Assembly (NCBI GenBank): GCA_030674185.1
Contig: CM060306.1
Span: 37,260,483-37,324,482 of the forward strand
DNA length: 64,000 bases
Reading direction: 5' to 3'
From: Monoplex corrugatus
Taxonomy: Eukaryota > Mollusca > Gastropoda > Littorinimorpha > Ranellidae
The position numbers and the translations under genes were made by a program. This document shows positions 46,000-56,954 of the stretch, piece by piece. The notes beneath the pieces are model-generated. The model was not told the origin of the DNA, did not search any database, and saw only the letters and a list, made by a program, of their open reading frames with translations. Numbering within the stretch: position 1 is the stretch's first letter; every line of letters starts with the position of its first letter.

Positions 46000-48300
46000 G
46001 GACTCTTTCATTATGTTCTCCCACTGGAGAGGACTCACGTTTGTATTCTTTTAATCTTTTGTGCAAGTTGCGCTCAGTTTCGCCAATATAACTATGGTCA
46101 CAGTCCTGGCAGTCTATCTTGTATATCACCCCTGATGTGTCCAATTTGTCTGTTTTGTCTTTGGGGTGGACTAACTGGCTTCTGATGGTGTTGGTGGGCT
46201 TGGCGTGGACACTGACTCCCAACTTCCTGATCTTCCTGCTGAGAGCCTCAGTGACGCCGCTGACGTATGGCATGGAGACGTGCCCTCTCGAAGGGGTTGG
46301 CCGTTCAGTATGGGTTTTTCTTGCCCCCGGAATGTCCCAGGCCCACTTCTGGTATCCTGACACACTGAGTACTTTTTTGATGTACTGCACCTCTTCTTCT
46401 CTAGCGGTGTCGATAGAGCAGATGGTCTTCGCTCGGTGGGTGAGGGTGCGGATTACTCCAAGCTTGTGATCCAGTGGCTGGTGACTGTCAAATTGTAAGT
46501 ACTGGTCCGTGTGGGTCGGCTTTCTATAGACGGAGAAGGCGAGGCCTGTCTCCATCCGGGTGATGCGGGTATCCAACATCGCGATGCTGTCGTTCTCTTC
46601 TACCTCATAGGTGAGCTTGATGGCAGGGTGTTGGTTGTTGAGATGGTTCGTGAAGTCTTCTACCGTCGATCTTTTCGTACAGTCATAGTGTCGTCCATGT
46701 AGCGGCCCCAGTAGCGTGGAGGAGTGTGGAACGTCGCCAAAGCTTTCTCCTCGAAATTTTTCCATGAAGAGGTTGGCGACGATGGGACTCACGGGGGACC
46801 CCATGGCTACACCCTCGGTCTGTTGGTAGAAGTGTCCTTCAAAGGTGAAGTAGGTGGTGTTGAGGCAGCAGGATAGCAGTTCACAGATGTGTTCCACTGG
46901 CAGGTTGGTGCGTTGCCGAAGGCTGTTGTCGACCTGTAACCTCCCCTGATGATGTCAATGCTGTCCTTCACAGGGACACTGGTGAACAGGGCTGTGACGT
47001 CATAGGACACCAGAATCTCATCAGGTTGAGGTACAAACTTCGACAGCTTCTTCACCAGGTCTGCACTGTTTGCAATGGAATGTTCTGTCTTTCCTACCAA
47101 AGGCGAGAGGATATCTGCAACGAAGCAGGCCGTCTCATACATCAGGGATCCTCTAGAGGCGACAATGGGACGGAGGGGTACATCTTTCTTGTGCACTTTA
47201 GGCAGTCCGTAGAACTTGGACACATCAGTAGCTGAGGGGTACAATCTGCGGTACTGTTCTGAGGAGAGTTCTCCTGACTTCTGTAGGCCTTGCAGTAGTT
47301 TGGTCAGACGGGCAGTATACTTGCTGGTGGGATCTTTGCTCAGCTGTTGGTAGGTCTTTTTGCCATCTAGCAGATTGTAAGCCTTCTCATAGTACCGCCC
47401 CTTGGGTAAGATGACTGTGGCACGGCCTTTGTCGGCTGGGAGAATCATGATGGAATCCTTATTCCTCAATCCCTGTAGTGTAAGTCTTTCATCCCTGGAA
47501 ATGTTGGGTTTGGGGGGTTTGCTCTGTTTGAGGATATTCACACACTCTGATCGTAAGTGTGTGGCCTCTTCTGTTTGAGACCAATCCATCGACATGCAGT
47601 TTCGATGCTGGTAATGTACTCCGTGATGGAAGTTTGTCTGGAGTGACCGCGAAATTGATCCCCTTTCTCAACACTGACAATTCTGCTTCAGTCAAACTTT
47701 GATCCGACAGATTCACCACCCACCTGTTTTTGATTTCTTGCGTTTCTTGGTCACTGACGAGAGTAATGGGCACGCAATCGTCATGTTTTGGTTTCGTCTG
47801 CAACTTAGCAAACTTTTTCCTGTGGCGCATGCGCACTCTATCCCATTCACGCCTGACAGTGCAGTCGGACCAGGCAACCGTCTCCGCCATGACAGTATCC
47901 GGTACACACGCACTGAGTTCATCCTTTTAAAATGGCGATCGCGCGATCTTGTTGTTGATGATAACCAAACGACTGTGATTTGTTTAATCCGTTCGTTCAT
48001 GAGCGCACGTTGAGCACGATGGATGATGTTGTTAGCTGCCTGGCCTTTCATACTAGTTTTGATCTTAAGGCTTGTAGGGCATACATTTTGATGTTTACAA
48101 TGCAGCGTGAAATGAAGATGGTTCCTGAACCTGGCTAGCAATCGATGTTCCTCTTCCAGTTCTCTAAAAAAATTTAATGACTTTCCCGTCGAAATCGCGT
48201 ATGAGACGTTGAGGAAGTTTTAACGACTGAGGGGTGGACATAATGGCTACCTGGTTGAACCTGGCTCTCAGTTACAAAAAAGGCTTACTTACTGCGTAGC
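46000..48300 (-). mobile_element. Penelope-like element with GIY-YIG domain, frameshifted
   Basis: Minus-strand pieces in order: N-terminus (48,141-47,930, LARFRNHLHFTLHC, SLKIKTSMKGQ), RHRKKFAKLQTKP and WVVNLSDQSLTEAELSVL (47,890-47,600), the RT front part (47,595-46,940: DKGRATVILPK, FYGLPKVHK, VSYDVTALFTSVPV), then VAMGSPVSPIVANLFMEKF, the catalytic YMDD (near 46,705, in a shifted frame), YRKPTHTDQYL, and the GIY-YIG segment GVIYKIDCQDCDHSYIGET (near 46,125-46,070). Penelope-like elements encode RT fused to a GIY-YIG nuclease. I count at least four frameshifts. The 3' end is truncated after about 46,010. Confidence 0.9.
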
Positions 48301-48499
48301 TTTCATCGGCGGTCCAGCCGACTTCTTCAGCGCAACTGCTGGGTTGAGAACTGGCTTCAGTGCGCACCGCCGTTTATTGGTTTAATGACAGGGTTGGACG
48401 TGATTGGTATACATTGTGTGGCTATGTACCAGGATGTGTCATCTCCCCACTTTGCTATTCAACTTTGTAACAAGATAACTGGCTGGATGGCTGGATCAA

Positions 48500-49505
48500 A
48501 TCAAAATATTAGATAGATGGGGAGAGAACATAAAAGACCTTTCTTACGATGATCAAAAGGAAGAACACATCATAAGAGAGAAAGTTGAAGAACCACCAGT
48601 AATGAAAGAAGTTAGAGCAGTGATGAAAAAGATGAAACCTAAAAAAGCCCCCAAAACAGACAATATTACTACAGAAAAGATAGGCTCTAGATGAATTTGG
48701 TATCGAAAATATAACATTCCTCCTAAATGAAATTTACGACACTGAAAAAATCATTAAGATATGTCAAAATCAATTTTTATTGCACCTCCAAAGAAAACAG
48801 CTCCATCATACAATCGACTTGATGAGTCACTGAACAAAAATTCTCTTAAGAATAATCATGATGAAGACAAGGAACAGAATCAAAAGAGAAATAGCAGAAG
48901 AACAAAGTGGATCTGTGAAGAACAAAGTGGATTTGTTGAAATAATAATGCCATATACATCCAAAGAATTCTCATAGAAAGATCAGTTGAACTGAATAAGG
49001 ATTTATGTTTTGCTGCTTATATCAAGGCTTTTGATTGGGTAAGACACAAAGAAAGGTTCAAAGTTAATGGAAAGGATCTAGGAATAATAAGGAATATGTA
49101 TTGGGAACAAACAAAAGCAATGAAAATAGAAAACGATATAAATGCTCTCCAAAATATCAAATGAAGGGTTTGGCAGTGATGTGCTCTGTCACCAGATTTG
49201 TTTTCACTTTACAGCAAAATCATAATGAGAAACCTACAAGAATGCCAATGATAATGGTTGGAAGAAAAATATTAGTTAAACAATCTTCGTTATGCAGATG
49301 ACACCGTTCTAAAAGCAAAAAATGAAAAAGAAATACAAAACCTCGTGAATACAATAGAAATAAAAAGCAGAAATAAAGGGCTGGGGCTTAGTAATAAGAA
49401 GACTGAAGTCATGGTAATTAGTACATTAAATACAAGAAATCCCCTCATGCAAAATAACAACAAATGGCACAACACTGAGACAAGTTGATAAGTTTAAACA
49501 TCTGG
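48500..49505 (+). mobile_element. RTE/BovB-type element copy g, decayed
   Basis: Starts at ATATTAGATAGATGGGGAG (linker) and runs through RT pieces (NEIYDT-like, RIK-REIAEEQSGF, YWEQT) to a YADDTVLKAK box (49,293-49,322) and ends at the VDKFKHLG position. It has many indels. 3' end is absent. Confidence 0.75.
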
Positions 49506-51339
49506 GGTAACAAAGCGTGACTCGAATGCAGGAAACGTTTCGTCCATGGTGACAGAACGTTATGGACGTTCGTGCTCAGTGTAAAAGTAGCTTCAACCCA
49601 GGAACTACAAACATTTCTCCTAAAGCTTCAAACACAGTCTAAGCAGGTCTACATATCGGCGCTTCTTCTTTTGCAGTTATCGTTATTATACAATAAATTG
49701 GATTTAACTGAGAAAAAAAGCAAACATATTTGTAGTTTCGAATAGCTTTTTTTAAAGGAAGATGGATGCCCCCCCCCCCCCCCCCCTTTCCTTTTTTAAT
49801 TTTTTTTTATTTTATTTTTTTAATTTTTTTTTTACAACCATATTGATATTTGTCACATGTGTCAAGATTTAGTCTCACCGAAAAACATCATGCAAAGGAA
49901 CATTTAGTCTTACAGTTTCGTTTATATCAGTTTGGAGTTAATTCAGCAAATATCTATGAATTTCTATCAATATACATAATGAATGACGAAAACAACATTT
50001 AAGAAATGTACAGAGCACACTTTTCAAATACTGTCACATAAAAACAAAAAGCAACGACACAAATCAACACAAATCATACCTCGTTCCGATCCGTCAGACG
50101 CCTTCAACTCAGATCATCAAGTTTCAGACTTCGATAGTGTAACCACCAATTACATACTTACATTACTGACCTGTTTGTGCTGCCTATTGACCAACTTACT
50201 GTACCTTAATTGCACAACTTTAGGTTTTAGATAACAGCGTTGAAAGAGGCTTTAGTGCTGAATTTCGTTGCTTACAAATGTCATTCAAATCTACTTTAGA
50301 ACTATCGTGATCCATAAGATGTATAATAATCTATGGGTAACAACCTCTTATGACGTGAGATATCCTGATATCTGGCATAAACTTAAACAAACAAACGAAA
50401 TGAATAAATGAATAAACGATTTTGATTAACAACGCAGTACGTGCAGAGTGGAACGAGTATCAACAAGTTATTTGCACTGGTGAGAGGGGTGAGGGAGAGA
50501 GAGGAGGGAGAGGGAGAGAGAGAATATAGTGTTATTGTTTTTGTTATTTTTGTTTAAAGCCTGGCTGACTGCGCAGAGCTATAACCATCTTAAAACGTGC
50601 ACAATGCCTCACTGGGGAAAATTGGAAAAGAAAATTCAGTACACACATCAATGCATTCGCGCACATAATCTAAGAACATGCCCCTGTCGTGGGCCGCTCT
50701 GTCCAATTTATTACCAGAGGGAGGACTGTTGTTAAAAAAAACAAACATACATGCAAAGTTAAACATAACTAAGATCACTAAAACATTGAAAACGGCCCTA
50801 AATTGCCCAAAACTGATTCTGCACATCACATTCCTTCAAGCCGAAGTTGCATTTAATACATACACTGAACTATCAATCCTTAGAGAAAGTATTAAGGTTT
50901 TATGGAACACATACAGGTGAGTGTACCAGCCAGGCTGAAGACGACAAGAAGATATGTCAGAAAGCAATAGAACCAGGCAGCAATGGAACAGGGCAGAAAC
51001 AAAGAGATTGACAGAAAATAGGAAATTTCTTACACATGATTTCAGAGTGTGGATACCATTTGTACTGAAAAAGCAACTGGCGTCCCATGGGGGAAGAATA
51101 TAGTGTGAACAGTATGTCTGTGCGTGAGAGAGAACAAGAGAGAGAAGAGGGCAGATAGACAGACAGACAGACAGACTGACAGATAAGAGAAAGAAAATTC
51201 CATAAAAAGAATACATTTAAAAATATCAAAGCAAAACACAGAGGGTTTATAGATTTTGGGAATTCAGAATTTTTTCATGGGGGTTTCTTCGCACTCGAAA
51301 ATTTCATAATTATGCGCTCCACAAAATGTGTCGTCTGTT
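49506..51339. other. No gene called; poly-C/T-rich tract at 49,769-49,833
   Basis: About 18 C, then T/A-rich sequence, then AT-rich unique-looking DNA. Purine-rich GA tract at 50,484-50,523 and GACA patch at 51,150-51,182. A plus-strand segment 50,840-50,917 between an AG and a CAG|GTGAGT could be an exon, but its translation is unrecognised. Confidence 0.4.
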
Positions 51340-51490
51340 ATCTGGTAGACTCCCTGAGCCTGCGCAAAACTCTACCCGCTGGTAAGGTCTTGAAATATAG
51401 GGCGATGGGTGGAGGGAACAGGATCTTTGAAACTCTGAGCTAGCATCATCAAAATGATCACAGCATTAGCACAGGCAGTGAACAGGTCAA
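51340..51490 (-). repeat. SINE family S2, 3' part
   Basis: The plus strand carries ACTCCCTGAGCCTGCGCAAAA, then TGGTAAGGTCTTGAAATA, matching the distal body of the S2 copies at 6.08 and 54.96 kb. Confidence 0.5.
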
Positions 51491-51499
51491 TTGTTTGTG

Positions 51500-51892
51500 T
51501 TCGGGGCTGGGATTAAGAATAATAATAATAATAATAATGTTTATTTGTATAGCGCATATTCCATATAAAAACATGCTCACCAGCGCTTTACATTTCGCAA
51601 GAAAGGCAAAAGGTGATAAAAAAAAATGTTCACAATTACATACACAATAAGATAACAACAAAATTAAAGCTATACAAGTAAGAAGACACATAAGAAACCA
51701 CAGAATATTAAAATTTAAACACTGACTTATGTAATGAAGAAAGATTAACAGATTTTTCAAATAATAAAGGGCATACTGTGTTTATATATTGCTGCGTGTG
51801 TGTGCTTGCGTACGTGTGTGTGTGTGTGTGTGTGTGTGTAACGTGTGTGTGTGCGTGCGTGTGCGTTGCTGTGCGCGTGTGTGTTTGTAAGA

Positions 51893-51952
<60 letters not shown>

Positions 51953-51956
51953 AGTG

Positions 51957-51987
<31 letters not shown>

Positions 51988-52311
51988 TGGCGTGTGCTAT
52001 GTTTGCATGCGGTTTATGCATGCAATAGTTGTACATAGAATTATAACCAATATTTTGAATGACGATAAAAACAGAAAAATTCTAATCCATATACAGGAAA
52101 AAAATTATAACTTCAGTATTACAGCATTAACACCTTGACAATCAAAATTACCTCACAAATTATAAACTATTCGCATATCATACATCACAATTTACATACA
52201 AACAAAGATTTTAAAAAGTTTCTTAAAGTATTTCAGTCTCTTTCCCACTCAATTTCTCCCCTATCCCCTCCTCAGCTGTACACATACAGTGATGCACACA
52301 CATGCTCACCA

Positions 52312-52355
<44 letters not shown>

Positions 52356-52360
52356 ATCAT

Positions 52361-52410
<50 letters not shown>

Positions 52411-53570
52411 AATGCACGCACACACACACCTTGCTCTATAGGCCTTATACAAAATACTGTTATACAGGCAGGAGAGATTAGTCTGATGACAGACTTGCAA
52501 ACTAAGGCTCTTCAGGTTAGATGAGTTTGAAAGAGGTGGGTTTTCAGGTGCCGTTTGAAGGTTGAGAAACACTTAGTTTTTCTGAGAGACAGTGGTAGAG
52601 AGTTCCATACATTTGGGCCAAAGACAGAGAAAGATTTTTTACCAAAGGTGTCTAGAGAGAAGCGAGGAACAGTCAACAGTGAGGTGTCAGAAGACGGAGC
52701 GTTCAAGAAGGTTTGTAACCCTGCAGGAGGTTGGCAAGATAGGATGGACATGTTCTCGTGATAGATACACTGAAAGCAGAGACAGGCAACTTTATATTGA
52801 ATCCTAGCCTTTACCGGGAGCCAATGAAGTGTTCTAAGCAGAGATTTTGCACTCTCACGCCTGGGCTTGCGGAGAACAAGGCGAGCCGCGTGGTTCTGTA
52901 TGCGCTGAAGTTTAAATAGTTGATTGTCATGGAGACCTGCGAATTGAGAGTTACAATAGTCCAGTCTAGATAGCATGAAAGAGACAGCAAGCTTGTTGGT
53001 AGCATCAGTGGAAAGAAAGGAGCGAATCTTACCTATTCTGCGTTGCTGATAGTAGACGGCACAACTGTTTGACATGGGCTTCCATAGATCAGTGTTTTCA
53101 ATCACAGTGTAGTTAAGCCAAGGTTTCTAACAGTTTGTGAGAAAGATACATCACAACCAGAGATAGACATGGGGGCATGAGTAACCTGATTGACCTTTGA
53201 CTTAGTACCAGTAACAATAAGCTCAGTTTTATCATCATTCATCTTCAGCTTGTTTTCACTCATCCACTTGGAGACATCCTCTATACAATCTCTCAGACTG
53301 CACGCAAGAGCGTCAAAATCTGATGGGGCAGAGGAGCTATGCAGCTGTGCGTCATCCGCAAAGAAGTGGTATGAGTGACCTGACTGATGAATGATAGCGC
53401 TGAGAGGTTGTGTATACATAGTGAACAAGACAGGTCCCAAGACAGAACCTTGTGGGACACCACATTTCAGCACAGATGGATTTGATTTGTGGCCAATGAC
53501 AACAGACTGAATTGAACTCAAGTTATCTGATCTTAATTCCACAGCTGTATTACAATAGTCAGCCAGCCCA
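51500..53570 (-). mobile_element. CR1/L2-type non-LTR element m, 5'-truncated
   Basis: RT frame 53,608-53,102 (CGVPQGSVLGPVLFTMYTQP, FFADDAQLHSS, WMSENKLKMNDDKTELI) continues after one frameshift near 53,105 in 53,105-52,512 (SRLDYCNSQFAGL, LQRIQNHAARLVLR, LHWLPVKARIQYK, FGPNVWNSLP). The catalytic box is intact. The 3' UTR contains CA, TA and TG tracts (51,809-52,430) and ends with a TATAGCGC-like motif and an ATT-type tail (51,512-51,557 on the plus strand as ATA repeats). Assignment to CR1/L2 rests on motif style. Confidence 0.8.
51809..52404. repeat. TG, CA and TA microsatellites inside element m 3' UTR
   Basis: (TG)n 51,809-51,838 and 51,894-51,949, (GA)n to 51,986, (CA)n 52,314-52,352 and (TA)n 52,364-52,404. 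Confidence 0.9.
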
Positions 53571-53697
53571 CTAGAAAACCCTGTGGCCCACCCGAGCGTC
53601 CAACCCACAACCCCAGCGTTATCTGCTTGGCGCTCAAAGCAACTGGACTAACTTGGCCACTCTAGGGTGAAGGTTACCAGAGCGAAGCATAGGCCCA
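53570..53697 (-). repeat. tRNA-like SINE fragment
   Basis: Minus strand: AGTGGCCAAGTTAGTCCAG (A-box-like, near 53,665), CGCCAAGCAGATAACGC in the anticodon region, then GTGGGTTGGACGC at the B-box position. A tail reads GGTGGGCCACAGGG. It sits at the junction between element m and RTE copy h. Confidence 0.45.
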
Positions 53698-53707
53698 GCA
53701 TGCTCCA

Positions 53708-54862
53708 CTATTAATGCCATATACATCCTAAGAACTATCATAAGAGGTCAGTCGAGATGAATAAGGATTTATGTTTATGCTCTGTTGATTATACCAAGGC
53801 TTTCGATCGAGTAAGACTGAAGAATTGATCAGCCAACTAGAAAGACTCAATATTGATGGAAAAGATCGACGAATAATCAGAACAATGTATTGGGAACAAA
53901 CAGCTGCAATGAGAATAGAAAACGATATAAGCTCTTTCCAAAATATCAAAAGAGGAATCAGACAAGGTTGTGTTTTGTCACTAGATCTGTTTTCACTTTA
54001 CAGCGAAAACATCATGAGAAACCTAGAAGAAGACCCTGGATCTAAGGTTGGAGGAAAAAATTAATGTAAACAACATTCGATACGCAGATGACACCGTGCT
54101 AGTTGCAGAAAATGAAAGGGACCTACAAAACCTTGTGAATATACTAGAAATAGAAAGCAAAGGTAAGGGGTTGGAACTAAACAGCAGGAAGACTGAAGTC
54201 ATGGTGATCAGTAAAAACCATGAAATCCCCTCATGCAAAATAACAGCAAACGGCACAGCCTTGAGACATGTTGATAAGTTTAAATATCTGGGAACGATCA
54301 TTTCACCAGACGGCAGATGTACATCAGATATAGCCAGCAGAATCGGATAAGGCAAAACAGCATTCAAGAAGATGAAAAGCGTTCTTACCTACAAATGCCT
54401 ATCAATTAACATCAGGAAAAGAGTTCTTGAATGTTGTATAGAACCAATACTGTTATATGGTTGTGAGGCGTTGACAGTCAACAAGCAAAGCCAGAACAAG
54501 ATTGAGGCAGCAGAGATGTGATTTCTAAGAAGAATGTTGAGAGTTTTATGGACAGCAAAGAAAACAAACGAGACAGTCTTGATGAAGGCAGACTCAAGAA
54601 GATCATTGATAAGGAAGATTAGGAAAAGACAGGCAACATTTATAGGCCATTTTATGAGAAAATGGGAATTAGAGCACCTGGTCACAACAGAAAAGCTTGA
54701 GGGACCAGAGAGCATCATTTGACCCAAGGAAAAAATATTGGACGGACTTGCAGAATGGCTGAAGACAGAGAGGGTGGAAGATGTGCTTGCGGCAACAGGG
54801 GATAGAAACATATGGAGGGCCATGATCGCCAACGCCATGTGGCAAGGTACTTGATGATGATG
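53708..54862 (+). mobile_element. RTE/BovB-type element copy h (5'-truncated)
   Basis: Starts at ACTATTAATGCCATATACAT and runs to GATGATGATG at 54,853-54,863. Frames: 53,825-54,064 (LERLNIDGKDRRIIRTMYWEQT) and 54,048-54,350 (IRYADDTVLVAE, intact; KFKYLGTIISPDGRC), then 54,534-54,722. Breaks near 54,060 and 54,350 and a deletion near 54,715 separate them. Among the RTE copies it is one of the least diverged. Confidence 0.9.
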
Positions 54863-54954
54863 ATGCTTCCATTAATCCAGTCTTCTGTTTGAAAGAGAGG
54901 ACAGAGACAGATAGACTTACTGACATATGGACGAGTAAACAGTGGTAGTATTTC

Positions 54955-55215
54955 AGAATCCTTTAAGCTGGCAAGGTCTTGAAATGGGTTAGTTTGGGGG
55001 GGGGGGGGGGGGGGAACGGGAGGAGAGACTTATGAAGCAGTATGCTCACACCACCATAATGATGGAAACAAAGTTGGGCAGCCAAAAAGGCCAGCTTGTA
55101 CTGTTGTGGGCTGGGACTGAATTCGACATATCAGATCTTGAGTTCACAGCTCTATCAAAAGAACCAACCAGCCCACATAAAAATCCTCGTCCGCCCGAGG
55201 GTTGAATAAATTTCA
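54955..55215 (-). repeat. SINE family S2 copy with poly-G tract
   Basis: The plus strand shows CTGGCAAGGTCTTGAAATG, a run of about 18 G (54,997-55,014), then CTATCAAAAGAACCAACCAG and CCCGAGGGTTGAA, parallel to the S2 copy at 6.1-6.3 kb. Confidence 0.5.
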
Positions 55216-55349
55216 AACTCCAACAGGAAGATGGAGGATCGAAACTATCTATTCAAAACATCTTCTCAGCCTTCTCCGTCATACTCATAATCCGTGTGTC
55301 TGGTTGTCCTATGATATAGGTATAATATTTCAATTGCGGTCTTATCTGT

Positions 55350-55700
55350 TTACAGCGTGACATTGGGATTTAGACCACATGACAGGCACAGCAATACACC
55401 GCCTGCACAGTGTGGGCAAAACAACGTCTGTAAAATGCATCCGAGAAAAAGAGCGATGTTAAAAACGTTAAACTTAAATGAGAACTTACCTTTAGAAAAG
55501 GCGGTGTATTTTGTAGTCACATGACGCAGTCCATTGTGACCTGTAGAGGAATATATGAGGGTGTGCATGCCTAAAGTAGACGCTCCGCTTTAAAGCAGAT
55601 CATAAATTGATGTAGCAGTATCATTTTTAATCTGTTTCGTTCCAAGTAACCAAGCAGTTTCAAAAAGTAAAAGAGTTCATTTATCATTTGAAAATGTTTC
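55350..55700. repeat. S1-like end plus segment shared with 450-745
   Basis: ACCGCCTGCACAGTGTGGGC and AATGCATCCGAGAAAAA match the S1 3' block; from about 55,460 the sequence follows the 505-745 block. 55,700-55,984 is unrecognised. Confidence 0.55.
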
Positions 55701-55984
55701 GAATGTCTTTGGGAAGGTTTATATTGAAATTATGGAGAGCATCTACCCTTCGCCACAGTGCAATATGATCATGGAATTACACAAACACTGCTTTACCAAA
55801 AGATAAGTTTTCGTTTACGTATCAATTCCAATTCCAGTAGCCCGCAGTAACTACGTGAACGTATCAGACTTGAACGTTGGTTACAGAAAATCACCACAGA
55901 CGGGCATAATGGTGTCGCCATCCATCTAAACTATAATGAATTAAGTAAACATCGATGTTAAAGAATTTTAACAACTGTATTTTC

Positions 55985-56297
55985 TTTTCTTGTTTTTCTT
56001 CTTTTTTCTCGCAATGAATATTCTTGGGAAAGTACGATGGTGGTTTCCCGTTGCCTTCTATCGGTTTGTGTATGGACTCTCCGCCAGCCTTTGTCGTTCC
56101 CACGACAACCTACAAAGCAGCAGGGGTGATTTTTCTTTCAGGGTTTCAGAGAGCAACCCAAGGAAAAAATATTGGACGGACTTGCAGGGTGACTGAGGAC
56201 AGAGAGGGTGGCAGAGGTGCTTACGGCAACAAGGGAAAGATACATATGGAGGGCCACGATCGCCAACGCCATGCGGCAGGGCACATGATGATGATGA
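55985..56297 (+). mobile_element. Chimeric RTE remnant: inverted 5' leader joined to 3' end
   Basis: 55,985-56,145 is the reverse complement of part of the copy b leader (4,190-4,345). At about 56,146 it switches to the family's sense 3' end (CCCAAGGAAAAAATATTGG to GGCAGGGCACATGATGATG). The whole coding region is missing. Confidence 0.75.
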
Positions 56298-56582
56298 TTT
56301 TCTTTTCAAGATGATTGCTCTGTTCTCATCCACACTGAGACACTAAAAAGAAGTATATAATTTTGTCTTCTTCAAGACTTCACTCTTGGGACTGTAGCCT
56401 GTAACTGACTTCATCTACATAGTAAGGTAAATGCGGATAGAATGTCATAATCCCAAAAGAGGTAGAGAAGGGCTGTTTCCCTTGCAAAGGAGAGAACAAA
56501 CAACACAAGAAGACAAACGATTAACAAAATAAACTTGTACCGGTCTAACAGAATGAAACAAAGCAGAATCCATTCAGGAGGA
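56298..56582. other. No recognisable feature
   Basis: Unique-looking sequence before the CA tract. Confidence 0.35.
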
Positions 56583-56706
<124 letters not shown>

Positions 56707-56839
56707 ATGACAAGGCAAGGAACAAAGACAACAGACTGCTGATGGACTGACAGCACTTGAAGGGATGCTGTAGGTCCACATATACATGTTTCTGCTGGGA
56801 CTACAACCAAGAGACCCTATTGGAGAAGACTGGGTGGTT

Positions 56840-56934
56840 AGGTAGGATAAACATAAAATTCCAACCGATCTGTCAGACTTCATGCCGATGATGAGGGATG
56901 GAGATAATAACAGCTATCCACAAGACGTATGATA
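56840..56934 (-). pseudogene. Possible relic of a second SLC46-like exon
   Basis: The plus strand has TCAGACTTCATGCCGAT (56,875-56,891), identical to 17 nt of transporter exon 2 (40,132-40,148). On the minus strand the frame reads LIIGMKSDRS. A shifted frame just upstream reads SYVLWIAVIISIP, as expected of TM2 before the MFS loop. One indel separates them and the frame fails soon after the loop. RTE copy i and a TAATG array cut it off on the 5' side. It could be a partial duplicate or a decayed paralogue in the same orientation. Confidence 0.4.
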
Positions 56935-56954
56935 TAATGTAATGTAATGTAATG

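Noticed and set aside
44906..46038. Many long Cys/Val and Thr/His repeat frames.
   Set aside because: Translations of TG/CA microsatellites.
50840..50917. A plus-strand 78-nt segment between an AG acceptor-like site and a perfect CAG|GTGAGT donor.
   Set aside because: Only one such segment, translation unrecognised, and no partner exons found nearby. The opposite strand also shows splice-like sites, so chance is likely.
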